From Glandiceps talaboti (lineage: Eukaryota; Hemichordata; Enteropneusta; Spengelidae), in the NCBI RefSeq assembly GCF_964340395.1, contig NC_135561.1, positions 8,761,732 to 8,825,731 of the forward strand: DNA of 64,000 nucleotides. Direction: 5' to 3'. A program made the position numbers and the translations under genes. This document shows positions 1-13,400 of this stretch, one piece after another. The notes below the pieces were generated by a model, which saw only the letters and a list, made by a program, of their open reading frames with translations, did no database searches and was not told where the DNA came from. The stretch's first letter is position 1. Every line of letters starts with the position of its first letter.

Positions 1-1087
1 TCCCGAAACGCGACGAGATTATGTCCCGCGATAGTTGCGACTCTTGTCCGACAAGTTCGGTCCACAATGTGTTATTCCTAGGGATGTGTATCACTGATGG
101 ATATCAGTTTAAAGCTGATATGACTTCCTTCCTTGCATATATCGGTCTGTTGTTTGGTTTCGTTTCAAGGAATTTCCTTGCACCCCAAACACAAATACAA
201 CTTCCAGTTGGTCTCTGGCTGTGTACCGCTGCGTGTAGTTACAGGATCGCGTTTGAGTTAAATGTTGAGATCGAGATAAGGTTGCTTTTGTAGTGATGAC
301 ATTCAAACTCACACAACAAAGAACGAAAGTTGACGTTAATATAACTTTTACGAAAATCTAGTTAAGAAAATGAACTAACTAAAACAAATAGAAATTAGAG
401 ATTTATTACGGCTGGTGGGCTACTATCGAATATTTAGTGTGAAAGAATAATTACGAATGTAATAACTACATACAAAACAACAGGAATCCAGAGTGCCACT
501 ACCTACAGAGGGCGCACCATACTTTTCAATGAAGTGAAGTACCGAGCGGAGTGACGTTGCTGAGCTAGCTCACAGCCAAGAGATGACTCATTGTCATGTA
601 TAGTAAAATGAATAATTGCGGTTTCTGTGAAGTTTTGGTATTTTGTATATTGCCTTAGCAAACATAATTAGTCTTTCAAAATTATTTCTGCTGAACTGGA
701 ATCAAAAGTTAAAACTATGAATATATTTCACACAAGTATATAATTCTCTGATATTAAAGAAACTGATAGAAATGGCCATTATTCACTATAAAGTCTTCTG
801 TCATACTTAGCATATACCAAGTATTGCTTCCAATGTAATGTAATGTAAATAAAAGTCATGCAATGTATCTGGCCTGTCACATTTTGACAAATACTGCAAG
901 TGATATCCCGGCATTCACTCACTGATCTGGCGGAGATTTGTTCTCAGTCATGGTATCGTTACAATTTCGTGCCTTTAATTATGTTTCATTATCAATTTAT
1001 TTGGTTTACGTGAGTTAAATTATGTTTCCGTGCCAGTTTAATGTAAGGTATATGATAAAACCCTTTCAGCCTGGATATAACCGCAGT

Positions 1088-1312
1088 GTTTCCAATAAGG
1101 GATTTTATATCTTGTTGCAGATCTTGGCATTTATGCAAATATATCTAGCAACAACGGTTGTCAAACATGATCGTGGGTCGATGATTTTGAAGACAACAGT
1201 GTTGCTAAGCGTTTGACATTTTCAGCTTGACCACCCTCATGTGTGGTTGCTATGAATGCAATGGCTCACGCGAGATCTCGTGAGATTTGCAGCGAGACGA
1301 AAAACAGCTTAT
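1088..1312. repeat. Dispersed repeat family A, copy 1
   Basis: Matches 18594-18836 in the same orientation over about 220 bp, with small indels. Shared blocks include CAATAAGGGATTTT, TTGTCAAAC(A/G)TGATCGTGG, TTGACCACCCTCA(T/C)GTGTGG and AGATCTCGTGAGAT. No ORF; probably a non-autonomous interspersed element. Confidence 0.85.
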
Positions 1313-2000
1313 TTTGACACCAACTACAGTATCCTTACACTTGTTGAGTAAAGAAATACAGGCAACCACTCATTCACATTAATAAACTCTATACACAAAA
1401 CGTTGAATATTTGAAATAGTCTGAATTTATTTCACACTGAAATTGCAGTATCAGATAAAAAGCAACAGCAAATTTAATTTAAATTTAATTTAAATTTTCT
1501 TAAATGCTTTACAACTGGCAATGGATCAAGAATGTTAGAATTAAGGTATACTTAGAAAGATAATATGACAACCCTGACATATTGAAATTCACATCCTGAC
1601 TTCCTAGACAGATCATATGACCACTGTGTTACTGAAATACAAAGCTACATTCATGCTACCTAGGGTAACCCATGAATACACAGAACTACCCTCTCCCAGC
1701 CCCACCCCAAGCATTATGTAACACACATGTGACATGTGTTGTGAAACCAGTACATGACATGCATACTGAACTGTATAAAATTGAAAATAGTCATGCAAAT
1801 CTACAGTTTGTTACCTTTCAACTTATCAACTCTTTACAAATCTTTACAGAAAGAAACAGTTAAAACTTGGGATTTCTGTTTTACTTTCCACAGGCTATGC
1901 CTTATTTCCTAGACAGTGAGATTAATACTAAACTGATGTACATTTGAGATAGGATAAAAAAAGATCAACTAAACATTCTATAATATTACCAATATTGAAC

Positions 2001-2129
2001 AGTACAACATAGTTACTTTTGGAATGGTAAATTGGAAACAAATGAGACGTTTCCATCCGTCTACTACGGACCTTGATCATGCTTACATTCATTTCCAATT
2101 TACCATTCCAAAAGTAACTATATTGTACT
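2001..2129. mobile_element. Foldback/MITE-like element, about 42-bp arms
   Basis: Left arm 2001-2045 (AGTACAACATAGTTACTTTT...) is nearly the exact reverse complement of the right arm 2088-2129 (...AAAAGTAACTATATTGTACT). The arms enclose a loop of about 43 bp. Confidence 0.85.
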
Positions 2130-4250
2130 ATCTAGTCTTGGAACCATGAACAATATATTCTATTGTGCTCTTTTAATAATAATAACAATGCAAATGTGCC
2201 TTTTCTCCTGAGAGCTCAAGGTGGAAACACAATTATTACCCCTGGCACAGATCAATGGCAGCACAATGGCCCTTTATACTTCCTCAACTCCCTAGGGAGC
2301 ATAAAATACATAAGTCTCTATAAGTGCATAGGATGAAAGCATTCACATTGCAACCTCTATCCTACCAGTTCCCAATTATACAACTGGGTTGACTGGGGCA
2401 CAATCGTGGTTCAAATCTTGCCCAAGGACATTCAGAAATAAAAGGCAGCAACAGGGTTCACACCTGTAACCTGCAGATTCCAAGCCGGCCACATTAACCA
2501 TTCACACATCGTGATTCTACAACTATGATATATTTACTGCTGAGAGTACAAACAGTGAAACTGTACCAGTTTCAATTCTACTACCCTGTGATAGTCTCAG
2601 CATTCCAACCCGAAATTCTGTTCTGACATTTGAAAACTTGGAAATATTTTTTCAACTAAACTGTGATAAATGAAAGCCTGGAAACACATGTTTCAACTAT
2701 ATATTTACTTTACATATTTACAAACAAAGTTGTTGTTTTTACAAAATTGATGACAAAAGAAAGATAACAACATGAAATACAAAAACAGCTGGTTGAAATC
2801 AGCCAATGTTATATAAAATAGATGTTATTTACTGCAAAAAAAAAGTTGTAAAGTTATTGGATGGATATTATTCTGTGAATTAACAGAGAAATGATGTTGG
2901 AAGTCAGAATGAATGTTACAAGTTACAGTCTGTTATCAACAGGGAACAGAATCATAAAAGACATTTCCCAGTTTTCTTGTTTCCATAATGTGCAAAATTT
3001 GTTCAAAAACAAAGGAAAAGATAAAACATTTGGTTCAAAAAAAGGAAAACAGCAAATCTAAATCTTCAAAGCTGTATTGAAGGAAGTATAATCATGTAAA
3101 TATCAGAAAATGAATACCTTGAGTGATCACATCAATAAAGTAGTAAAATTGATAGAAGGATTAAAATAATGTGATATCATATTTTTGTTAATGTATCATG
3201 CAAAACTTTGTAACAATTACGGGTTTGGTCACCCACTGTATAACATCTTGGTAACAAAATTACAACAATTCTAAATGTAAATTTTATTGCTAACTTTACA
3301 GAGAGCTGTTCTTTCATTCATTTGATGAGCAATAGAGAAGAACCGATTCAATGCTATACTGCTATCACCAATTAATAGCATCTGCATGATCCAAGCAAAT
3401 ACTGACTGTAGAGGGCGCACTCACAGACTACCACATGGACAAATACCAACATCAGCATAACAGTGGTTGAGAGCCCTTTGTTTTGGTAAACATAAATTGA
3501 ATTGTTCTGTGTTAAGATTCCATGCTCCAAATACTAATCCAACAAAAGTGTAAAGTCCCCTATTTTTTAATGTACTACACACTGTATGAATCATGAGAAT
3601 ATCCTACATCTTTGCAGTAAGTTGCCAGATTTATTTAGACCGGAGTAACTTTGTTGAAACCCATTATGCCACTTTGCAGCAATGTTGACACACATCCCAT
3701 TATTTGTAGCTGGGTATAATAACTAAGATATCACAAAAACATAACTCTGAAGATTGGTGTTAGATCTGGTCAGAGATATCACATCAGATCTGATTATATG
3801 AAGTCTGGCTACTCAAATGTAGTCCTTAGCCTCTGTAACCTTCTGGGTGGTGGCCCTAGTTCTATATTGGGCAAAGTGATTATGTACCCCTAACCTCCAT
3901 AACATGTCAAACGATGTCATTTTGCAGCACCATAGTGTATTTACAACTTTCTGGCATTCCAAAATAATTTGATATAAACTCCATGTTTATGTAAATGAGC
4001 TACTTTGCATACTCTGCAAATCAGCTAAATAACACATATCAGATTTCCCTATACTTTATGCAAATTTGCTTTTTTTCATATGATACAAATCACTGTTAAT
4101 CAGCTACATTACATACATCAAACTTTGTATTAATTATTGAAACATATGCAGATTCATGTATACCAGTGAAATTTATGCAAATTAGCTAATTTACATACTA
4201 CACACTTTACAGTTATTTCAGCAGAGTTCAGCTGTATTGTGTAGTTTACA

Positions 4251-7200
4251 TTATCTGCGCTTCAGAAGCTCTGTCCTTGCATTGACTAATATCTTAAATG
4301 CTTCTTCACTGCCTGGTGCGACATTTTTATCTGGATGAAGTAAAACTGCCAGCTTTTTGTATGCTTTATTGACATCATCCCTGCAGAGTAAAATAAATAG
4401 AAAAGACAGTGAGATAACATAAGTTATAGGATGATCTTACTTTAAGTTACCATGTCACGTCTGTGATCAAATTTACACTTCTTGTATTTCTTAAGGTGGC
4501 CATATGGATGAGGATTGGATATTTACTTTGGATTCTTAATTCATAAAACAATTTTATCATGGCTTCCTACTTGAAAAGACTCAAGTGGATACCGAAGTGG
4601 GGAACATATTTACTTTGTGAAGATTCAATGAGAAATAGCTAATTATAGAAAGTATACACGACTCAAAATTACATAGTTATGAACATATCCAGCATAGAAA
4701 ATTGATAGTCTGTACAGTATGCCATGATGGTGCGCCCTCACACACTCGGTTAACCCCTCTCACATGGAGGCCAGTGAGGGCAGAACGACACAATGTATCT
4801 TACAGAATAAGAAAATTGTGTGAAGTGTTTCAACTCAAATACACATAAATGGGGAACACATGACTTGTACAACCATCTGACAAAAATAACGCAAGATATT
4901 ACTTGACATTGGCAGTGGAGAGGAAAATGACTACATGTACACTTACTTGGATGCCCCTGGCTGAAGACCTAATCTTTCATAGTTATCTCTACTACTCTTC
5001 AACCTTTGTACTGCTTCTACTTGTTCCTTTGTGTATCCTAATGTTGTTGTTATTCTTTCAGCTTTGCCTCCATTCTCAAAGGCTTTTACCACACCAGTGA
5101 ACAATGTCTATGATAGAAAACAAGACAACTTATATAATAAGTGTACACCAAGTTTTTCTTTATACAACTACATGTACTCAGAAACATTTCAACATGGTTT
5201 GTTTAGAGCAAAGCACAGTGATAGAGGAACTGTGGGCAAAGTAAAGATACATTTTCTCACAAAGTCTTCTGACAAATATACACACATAATGTATGTACCT
5301 GGGAAACAAAATTTTCAAAGACTGAAAATGCTTTGAAATAGAAATTTTGTGATAAGGAACACTGTGTGTGCAAAGTCCCTACAAAAAAATATATTTGTCA
5401 TTTAGGTTCTGAAGAAATTGGCAATCTGATTTTTTAATATAAAGTTTTTTTCCAAATTTATGGACAATTTGTGACTAGCATATCACAGCATCATATAATT
5501 CTAGTGTACTGCTATGATATGAAGCCTGAAATGGAACTACATATATTGGTTCTTTCAATGTCATGACATTTTTAAATTCATTTTTCTGAATATCCTCCTT
5601 CATAGAACTTTAGAAGATAGCAAATGTCCAAATAATATAGGATGGATAAACAAGATATGAGTTGAGATTTCCCTAGTATCTGTCTTGGCATTGATCTCCG
5701 GGGTTTGTTTAAACTCACTGCAACAATACCATTGTTCAGACTATACACAAATGATTACATAAACACTGATTACACACCACTGCATTTAGTAGACATGTAA
5801 ATATTGCTTAAAGTACAAATAACAAAAAAAAACAGAGGTGTAATATCAGATTTAGAAGAAATTTGTACAAATAGCAAGATAGGGAAAGGATAGTTAGCCC
5901 TCCAGTACTGGTATCATATCAGTGTTCTCCATGAGGGTTTTTTGAAAGGTGTGTACCACCCCTCTGTTTTCATGGACAACCTCCTCTGTTTGTGGCACCA
6001 CCCCTCTATTTTTGTTATGCTATTATCAAAGTTTGAAATTGTTGAAATGAAAGAATTCATTTTTATACATTAAATTGTGTTTTCTAATTTGTTTAATGAA
6101 TCATTACTGAAATAGGAATTTAATTGATTTTAAGCCTTTCTGATATTCAAAACACATTTTTCATTGTCAAATGTTTAATATCTGAAAAATATGCTACTAA
6201 TGATATGCAAATTAATATGTAAATCAGGCCACCCCTTCATTTTACAAAATTTTGGAGAAACCTGTGGTATCATTGAGTAACTTTGATAAAAGTTTCCATC
6301 ATTAAGGATTTACACATAGAGGAAAGTAGACTGTCGACAGTCTAAGAGGAAAGTAGTTGTTCATATAAACTGAAAATTGCAAGTGTCTATGTACCTGGAA
6401 CATATCAGGAATACCTTCACCAGTTTGAGCTGATGTTTCAAAATAATGGAAGCCTTTACTGTCAGCCCATAATCTTCCTTCTACATCATCTACTACTCTG
6501 ATACTCCGTCTGTCAGTCTACAGATATAAATGAAAGAAAACATAGTTTGTAAGGTACGCTGTGACAGGGCACCCTCACACATCAGTGAATCCCTTTCATA
6601 GCACATGCCAGTGATGGTGGAGCGACATGATGTAATGAAACTCTACTTTGTCTGTTATGTAAAATGCAAAATGAAAGAAAAATCATTTACAGTTCCGTTA
6701 AACCATAGACCCTCCACAGGGTCTATGGTTAAACATGACAAGTTGAGTTTAAGTGTGGCATTCTTGGGGTATTTGCATGAGTATTGGCAGTGTTCTCTGC
6801 GACCGTACTTCAACAGCAGTATGCGTGTAAACTGGTGCAAGTAATTACTGGTATATACATGTAAGTTATAAAGGTGAGATAGAAGAAGTAGACTTACCTT
6901 GTTGGCACACACACAGAAGACAACTTTGTCCATTTCAGTAGGATCACCAACCATTTGTTTCATTTCAGATAACCAGTCTTCTAAAGCATCAAAACTACTT
7001 CTTTCACAAACATCATATACTAATATTGCACCTTGGCTGTCTTTGTAAAATTCATTACGTACCTATGGAGAAAGTCAGAAGGTCAAAAATAATGAAAAGG
7101 GTTACCTGATTAGGCAAAAAAAATTGTTTGGATATGCAAAAAAAAAAATTGTATAGTTCCAGTATAACCTGACCCAACCTAGTTCTTTACTTCCTATCCT

Positions 7201-9415
7201 AAATTTTTTTACGAAAAAATTATTGAAAAATCGAAAAAATTTGCGAAGTCGCATAAGAAATAGTGAGATTTGAAGATGTCATCGCCTCGTGTGACTCGTA
7301 ATGCAAAGACCATATGGAAGGGCTCTGGATAAACAACATCTGAACCAGACCAAAAAAGTTTTTAAAAACACAAAAACATTTTTTTAAATTTTTTAAAAAT
7401 CCTATCCACCCTACTTTGAAATTTGGTGTTATCGGAACCACATATTTTTTTATTATTTGGCTTTACAGTAAAAACATTCTAAAAAGCCCAGTTTAGTTCA
7501 AATTAGGATCAAAATTTGTGTGTCAAAGCTTACCTCAAAAAATATTGGGTGTCCTGCCATATCAAAGATATTAATTTTTACATCTTTGTCTTTGATTGGA
7601 ACTCTGTGGAGAAATTAAAACAAATAGTTCATAATAATAATGATAATAATAAAGATTGACTACTAACAATTTACTGACCAATACTTGTGTAATGGCATAA
7701 CACTTAGGAATGTATATCTCTATTAATGCACAAAGTCAAATTTATAGATAATTCTGTGGATGTCTCTCATGGGCTAACACCAAAGTCAAATTTAATATAG
7801 ACAATTATGTGGATGTCTATAGGCTAACACCAAAGTGCAGTTTACCATAGACAATTGAATTTAAGTGGATTTCTATGGGCTAACACTAAAGTCAAATTTA
7901 CCATACATAATTATGTGGATGTCTATGGGCTAACACCAAAGTGAAGTTTACCATAGACATTTAGGTGATGCACAGTCCTGCACTGAATGTTTATGGGCCA
8001 ACACATAAAGTCTGATTGTCATTAAAAATTCCAGATACATTTCTGTACACACTTTCAGTATTTTTTCATTGATTGTCTTACTTTGTTACTCCATAATCAA
8101 TTCCAATAGTTGCCAGATACTTGCTGACAAATCTCTTCTCACAATATCTCTTGATTATACAGCTCTGAAACATAAAATATGAAGAAGAAAAAAAAATACA
8201 ATTACCAAATTACTGAAGACCTGACAGTTACAATATACTATAACTTGAGTCTAGAGTAGTTGACAATGCTTGTGTGGCTCCAACAAAAAAAAAATGCCAA
8301 AGGGCCCAGTTTGGATAATAGAATTAATATCTAGGTATGAAAACTGATTGGTCTAGAATGAATGAATGATCCTATGTAATCCTGATGATGGCTTCATTGA
8401 TAAGATAACACTAAGGCAGATGACCCAGGATTGAACCATAGACTGGTAAGTCTGAAACTCCAGTCCCACCATAAATGAAATAAATTCTGACAGGACAGCT
8501 GTTTAATGGGGTACTATTATAAATAGTACTAATAGTAGTCAGACCAAAAATATACAATCAGACAGAAGTATGATTTGTTATCCTTATTGGTATCATTAGG
8601 TCCTTGACTTCTGATGATATGGGACTCTATTATCGTTGGTGCAGTCATAGACCTTGGAGTTAACTTTTTTATCTTGTAGAACAGCTGCAGTTTCTCATGT
8701 TTCTATTGTACATGAGGACACAATGTCAAACTACAAATTTTACTGCTCTTCTCATGCATCCGGATTCCTTGAGAGACTTGTCAAATGACTATATATCATT
8801 TAGTAACTATACTGTATACATGTATATTTTTGAAATCACCAAAACCTACATTTTTCATCCACACTCTATGTTATTGAAACAAAAGTTACCATTACAAGAT
8901 ACTACTACTTATAGTAATAATCTTTATTTTATACTGGATAGTTCTTCAAAGTATATAAACTGTAAACACTTCTGTTCCAAAAAGTCCAGTGAGGGCCATC
9001 CCTCCTCATGGGTTCAGTGTTACTACTTGTGATTCTCACTATTTGCTAGTTTCCACAGTTGGTGCTCTGGCAGGTTTAACTTTAATATTTTTGTCAATTT
9101 ATTTTTTTGGCAAAAATATTTGTTGGTCTGGAAAGAGGAACTCTAAACTTTACAATTTTACTATAGCTATAAGGTACTTTACCTACCGTATCAGTTGAAA
9201 ATATCCCCATCCTAACCCTGCAACAGCTGTTTTCCATCGCTACTGTTTCACATAACACAGGATAGATTACAGCGTACATAAATGTGAAGCTAACCAATGA
9301 GTGAGTTCATGACAATGTAACTGTATATGTTTTTACTTACCTTGCCCACCTCTGCATTCCCCATGCTAATAATTTTCACTCGTATACTCTTCTTACTTTT
9401 GGCCCTGCCATCCAT
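4251..9415 (-). CDS. DNAJC27: DnaJ homolog subfamily C member 27 (Rab-like GTPase with J domain)
   Basis: Seven coding exons on the minus strand: 9341-9415, 8082-8164, 7534-7603, 6898-7062, 6395-6517, 4947-5107 and 4251-4380. They total 807 nt, or 268 aa plus stop, close to the vertebrate length of about 273 aa. All introns are GT-AG and all phases agree. The GTPase part shows G1 GNAEVGKS (split by intron 1), the switch-I threonine in [10 protein letters not shown]3 DMAGHP (His where Ras has Gln), G4 NKTD across the exon 4/5 junction, and G5 ETSA. The last two exons encode a J domain with HPDKN and end shortly after it, as is usual for this family. The family is a small GTPase that can recruit Hsp70 through the J domain; it has been linked to MEK/ERK signalling and, in some lineages, to cilia. 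The gene lies head-to-head with TUBE1. The start is the ATG before the conserved basic N-terminus. Confidence 0.96.
4718..4803. repeat. Dispersed repeat family B, copy 1
   Basis: In the last DNAJC27 intron. It shares an ordered series of motifs with 6550-6640 and 61655-61757: a GCGCCCTCACACA-like block, then GGTTAACCC, then a short T/C-rich block, then a GAGGGC(A/G)GAACGACAC-like block. The spacing is the same in all three copies, which points to a short interspersed element. Confidence 0.75.
6550..6640. repeat. Dispersed repeat family B, copy 2
   Basis: In DNAJC27 intron 4. Diverged copy of the element at 4718-4803, with GGGCACCCTCACACATC, a central CCCTTTCATAGC segment and a GGAGCGACATGATG end. 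Confidence 0.7.
6697..6734. repeat. Perfect palindromic hairpin, 17-bp arms
   Basis: Arms GTTAAACCATAGACCCT and its exact reverse complement are separated by four bases. The core CCATAGACCCT / AGGGTCTATGG recurs as a hairpin at 45530-45563 and, broken, around 63434-63515. It lies in a DNAJC27 intron and may be a tiny foldback element. Confidence 0.85.
7385..7450. repeat. Dispersed repeat family D, copy 1
   Basis: Intronic segment containing GTTATCGGAACCACA next to A/T-rich runs and a CCTATCCACCCTA-like block. It matches 48975-49045 in the same orientation. A weaker relative (pyrimidine-rich ACCC blocks with poly-A) lies near 26240-26320. Confidence 0.6.
7735..7965. repeat. Minisatellite, about 60-bp unit, 4-5 copies
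   Basis: Tandem degenerate copies, each holding GTGGATGTCTATGGGCTAACA and CAAAGTCAAATTTACCATAG-like blocks, in DNAJC27 intron 2. The unit does not match the neighbouring exons, unlike the boundary-derived arrays elsewhere in the window. Confidence 0.85.
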
Positions 9416-10405
9416 TTTCACTCAAATGATGTAAACAAGTCACTAGTAAATTATTTATCAAAGTTAAATGTAGTTTCTAAATGTCACGTCCAGTTACATC
9501 CGTTGTGAACAACTCGCCACAGGCATAAGAATAAGCTTTTGTGATGAAGAAACACAACGACGTTCGGTTCATTGTTTTCCCATAATAAAAGAAAACGCCT
9601 TCACTGTGTTGACACTCTTAAAAAAAACCCGAGTTCTTAATGTTGAAAATTAAATTACAGAGCTTCTGTCAGATGAATGTGATCGATTTTCCAAGATAAT
9701 TAGTTCCTGTCACCGGCTCCTCCACTGCGACAGTTCGGAGACGAACACTTTGTGTAAGCGCGCGATCCAGGGGCAATTATCTGGAAGGCAAAGTGTTCAT
9801 TGAAATACGCTATTTAGACTAAAAACACCGCGATCAAAGCTTTCTGGGCAAGACTCCGCTGAAGTTTGTTGAGTTGTAATCGTATCGCTGCCTATTTTCA
9901 TCCTTCTGGTTGGAATTTCTTCAATCTGAGCGTGCGCAAAGATTAATCATCACAAGAAACACACATTACGATTGGTCATCAAGGCTACTAGCAACTGAAA
10001 TATGTCATTTATTTCAATTGGTTGATCGTGAAGGATGGATCCACTTTTTACGTAGGGTGAGAGATAATGTACTTCCCATATGTTTGAAGAAGTACAAGCT
10101 AACAATACGAGTTTTCAACATAGAATAAACTAATTTTTAAAATTTAAAGAAGTGATATTTAGAAAAGAATTCCCTCCATTTCTATACATATTATAAATGA
10201 CAAGGACGAAAATTGTCCTGTGGCATTTATTAATGTACCACACCTATCACTTCCCGTATTTGGATATTCCTAACATGGCCGCCAAAGTTGAAAACGTAGC
10301 GAGAGAGTGGAGATCATCATGATCATCTTGAAATGACAAGTGCGCATCTTGCGAAGTATATTTTGTGTGGTGTCTGATATATTGTATACATTTCTGATCA
10401 CCAAA
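9416..10405. promoter_or_regulatory. Probable bidirectional promoter between DNAJC27 and TUBE1
   Basis: The two start codons face away from each other, 990 bp apart, with no intervening gene. The segment is richer in CpG than its surroundings around 9700-9900 and contains CCAAT-type motifs in both orientations, for example ATTGGTC near 9972. A short upstream ORF of 15 codons, ATGGCCGCC start at 10275 and TGA ending at 10322, precedes the TUBE1 start and would be translated if transcription begins upstream of it. Transcription starts cannot be read from sequence alone. Confidence 0.55.
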
Positions 10406-13400
10406 ATGACACAATCTATTGTTGTACAAGGTAAGCCACCTGTCAATCAGTGATATAAAACATCTCCCAGTTTACTTCCGGTATTGCATGTGCTTGTTTA
10501 CATGTGTGTACATGATGTGTGCGATAATAACTATGTGTGGTGACGTTCGTGTACATGGACATTGGTACATTTTTAGAGTACATGTACGTGTTTACGTTAT
10601 AACGCAGCATCTGCTTATGTTTTGTACTTTAAAATTAAATGAATAAAATGTATTGGATCCGATAACATTCTCATACTCATCTGTTGTCATGGCAACACTA
10701 ACATCATGGCAACCAAAATTCAAAGTGCTGTTTGTCTACTGTTTTGTAGAAATCTGCTGCTAATCTGGACTCAGGGAAACCTGCCATTCTGCACATTGAT
10801 TTAAAAGTAATTGACCAATTTATACATTTTCCTAATATTATCTTTGTATCCTATTTCCATGTGCTGTTGTTGTACAGTTGGCCAGTGTGGTAATCAGGTA
10901 AGTGGTCTCCTTGGGATAGCAACTCTACATGTACAGTGTATCATCATAGATGATGCCATTTTTGTTTTACAATAAACATTCACAATTATCCTCATTTTTC
11001 TATCAAATTGACAGTTCTACAGTCTACAAGCATAATTTTATCTTTGTTCTGATCAAGAACAATATTTAAAAAATCAGTGTAGTCCATTTTCAATTATGGA
11101 AATTAAAATATGAATGGATTTCCTAACATCTTATGAAAAATTTCATGTCGCCCTCCCCCTCCTTGTTTTACAGCTTTTGTTAAATTATTTCTATTTGAAT
11201 AAACAAAAGTAGAATCAGTCCAACCACAGTATAAAGCCAGTGATCACAGAAATCTGTTTGTATACTATAAATATATTGTGTTAAAGTGTACATGCAAAGG
11301 TACATACTTTTTTTCGTAATTATGTTTATTTTGCCATAAAAATAAAGGAAATCGGGTTTGTAATAGTACAATATAATTCTAACACGAGAAATTGCGCGAA
11401 AAATGAGGCACTCTTGGCTCAGCCACAGAGCACCTTCAGGTAAGTACCTCTCATTTGCATATGGATAGGACAGGATTTGGAACTTTATGACATCACTTCG
11501 GGAACACAAACGCATTCTTCAGTGTATCTTTACATGCAAAGGCATTATGGTCGAACCAGAAGGTCAACTTCAAAACCCGTTTTCGCCAGAACCCGACGTT
11601 GAATATTGATCAGATTCCTCAAGCGTAGAGCAATACACTCCAGCATTAACATCTGATGGTGTGATTTAGCCAAATTCATTCGAACCGACCGCTAGCAGTA
11701 ACGATAGTTCCTCTGGTAGTGAATGAGTATGTCCTAGTGAAGCCGTGTTGTTTACATAAAGTGGATGCTGTTATCAGCGTCCTTTGTTGACACATGGATG
11801 TATTAGTGAGACTAATACATCCATGGTTGACATAACTATTCAATGGGTGGAAAACAGCTCCTGCAGACAATGTAATCGAAACGAAAATTATGTAATATTT
11901 CCATACCCATCAAACATACAGAGAATGAGAATGGCTTCAAGAGTTCCCCATAATATTCTCTCAAGTTGTTCAAATGTAGCGTGTTGTAACAGTACATTCA
12001 ATCTATGACCATTCAAAATCTTCGCGAAAGTAGACCCACAAATTCGTTAGAGCAGAACGTTTTGTTGGATAACCGTCCCTCTTGAAAGCTATGTGTACAC
12101 GTACTTTATTTCATTTTTACTGCGTTCATTACCATCCACACAGTGACATGAAGTGGTTTCATCTTCTTTCAAAGCACGGCCCATGTTCACTGAAGCCGGC
12201 CGTACTGTGGTGTATTGTCTCCGACCATTTTTGTTTGAGTTTTTTATGGATAGACATGTCTTCAAGTTACGTTGTGGAAGTTATTTGACCTGGGAGCGTG
12301 AAGCTTAGTGCTGACTGTGCTTTGCTGTGTCCGTCCACTTTTGACATGTGATTGGCATGACACGGCAATTGTCTATGTAGACAAAACAATGGAAACAAAA
12401 ATAGCAACATTATAATGAGCGTTGCGTCTTTTTACTTTGATATGATTCCGACGATGTATGTGATGTATCACAATGAAAACGATCGACTCCCAGCAACATG
12501 GAAATCAAAACATACAATCGGACTACGCATTGTTTAAAAACAAATGCTATCGTAATGAAAATATTTTATGAAGCTAACTTGCTTTCTTGAAAACATCATT
12601 TCAAATTATTTTATTTGTCTTCCTTTTTTCGCTTTGATCATGGCTACACCGGTGGCGTGGAGAACCCCGGCCCCGGTAACATTTACCAACTTTCATTGTC
12701 CAGTTTTTACGTGATTTCAACTGCCTTCACCCATTATTACCTACTCAGTTATATCACTCGGAAATATGCGTAGGGTGATGTTTCACTGCGCCGGTGCTGC
12801 CGACAAAACACCAAGGAACCATTGTTGTCGGAAGACTAAACTGGTACACCACAATATGTACAGTTACAGATAATACTATAATGCAAGCGTAATTAGTAAT
12901 TCATAAGTAAACATTACACAAAGGCTTAGAAGGCTTTTGTAACACGTGGGACCTCGACACCTTTCGTGAGCTGGTTGCGGTGCCGAAGTTAGTCGAAGCA
13001 CAGGGGATTAAGGGGGCAAGTATTTTTGCGACTTTCTTGCCAATGCGCGCAATATTTAGAGGTATGAATGCAATTTCATTTATTTTTATGGCAAAATAAA
13101 CATAATTACGAAAAAAAGTATGTACCTTTGCATGTACACTTTAATACCAACAATAAGTTCTTTTGTGAGCACCATCAATGGGTAGATTTTAGTTGCAATA
13201 ATTTCTTTAAATCAAACAAAAATTTTCAAATGAAAATGTATCTGTGTTGATAGTATCCATTTGAACTTTTGTTCCAAACACAACTTGAAAATTGTGCCTG
13301 AAATTTTCGACTGCGCACTTCAGTTTTTGTCAACAGATTGACCCACTATTCAGCACACAAGAACTTGTTCAAGAGAGTTTTTGTAATGTTCTTTTCATGT

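Larger units (their letters stand above)
1..4250. other. Intergenic region, no gene recognised
   Basis: No exon with recognisable protein similarity and flanking splice sites was found here. The short open frames at the left edge (about 21-312) match no family I know. The stretch is AT-rich, holds one copy of a dispersed repeat (1088-1312) and a long foldback (2001-2129), and probably includes the 3' UTR of the minus-strand DNAJC27 gene just below 4251. I could not fix its polyadenylation site. The rest shows no structure I can support. Confidence 0.6.

Noticed and set aside
21-312. Overlapping 90- and 67-codon ORFs at the window start as a truncated gene
   Set aside because: No family resemblance or splice context; could be an exon of a gene outside the window but cannot be supported.
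7735-7965. Minisatellite as an exon-boundary array of DNAJC27
   Set aside because: The unit shares no segment with the flanking exons 7534-7603 or 8082-8164.
12652-12675. A GGCGTGGAGAACCCCGGCCC segment reading G-V-E-N-P-G-P, like a ribosome-skipping 2A motif of retrotransposons
   Set aside because: It is one residue short of the D-x-E-x-N-P-G-P consensus and lies in a short frame with no retrotransposon coding sequence after it.
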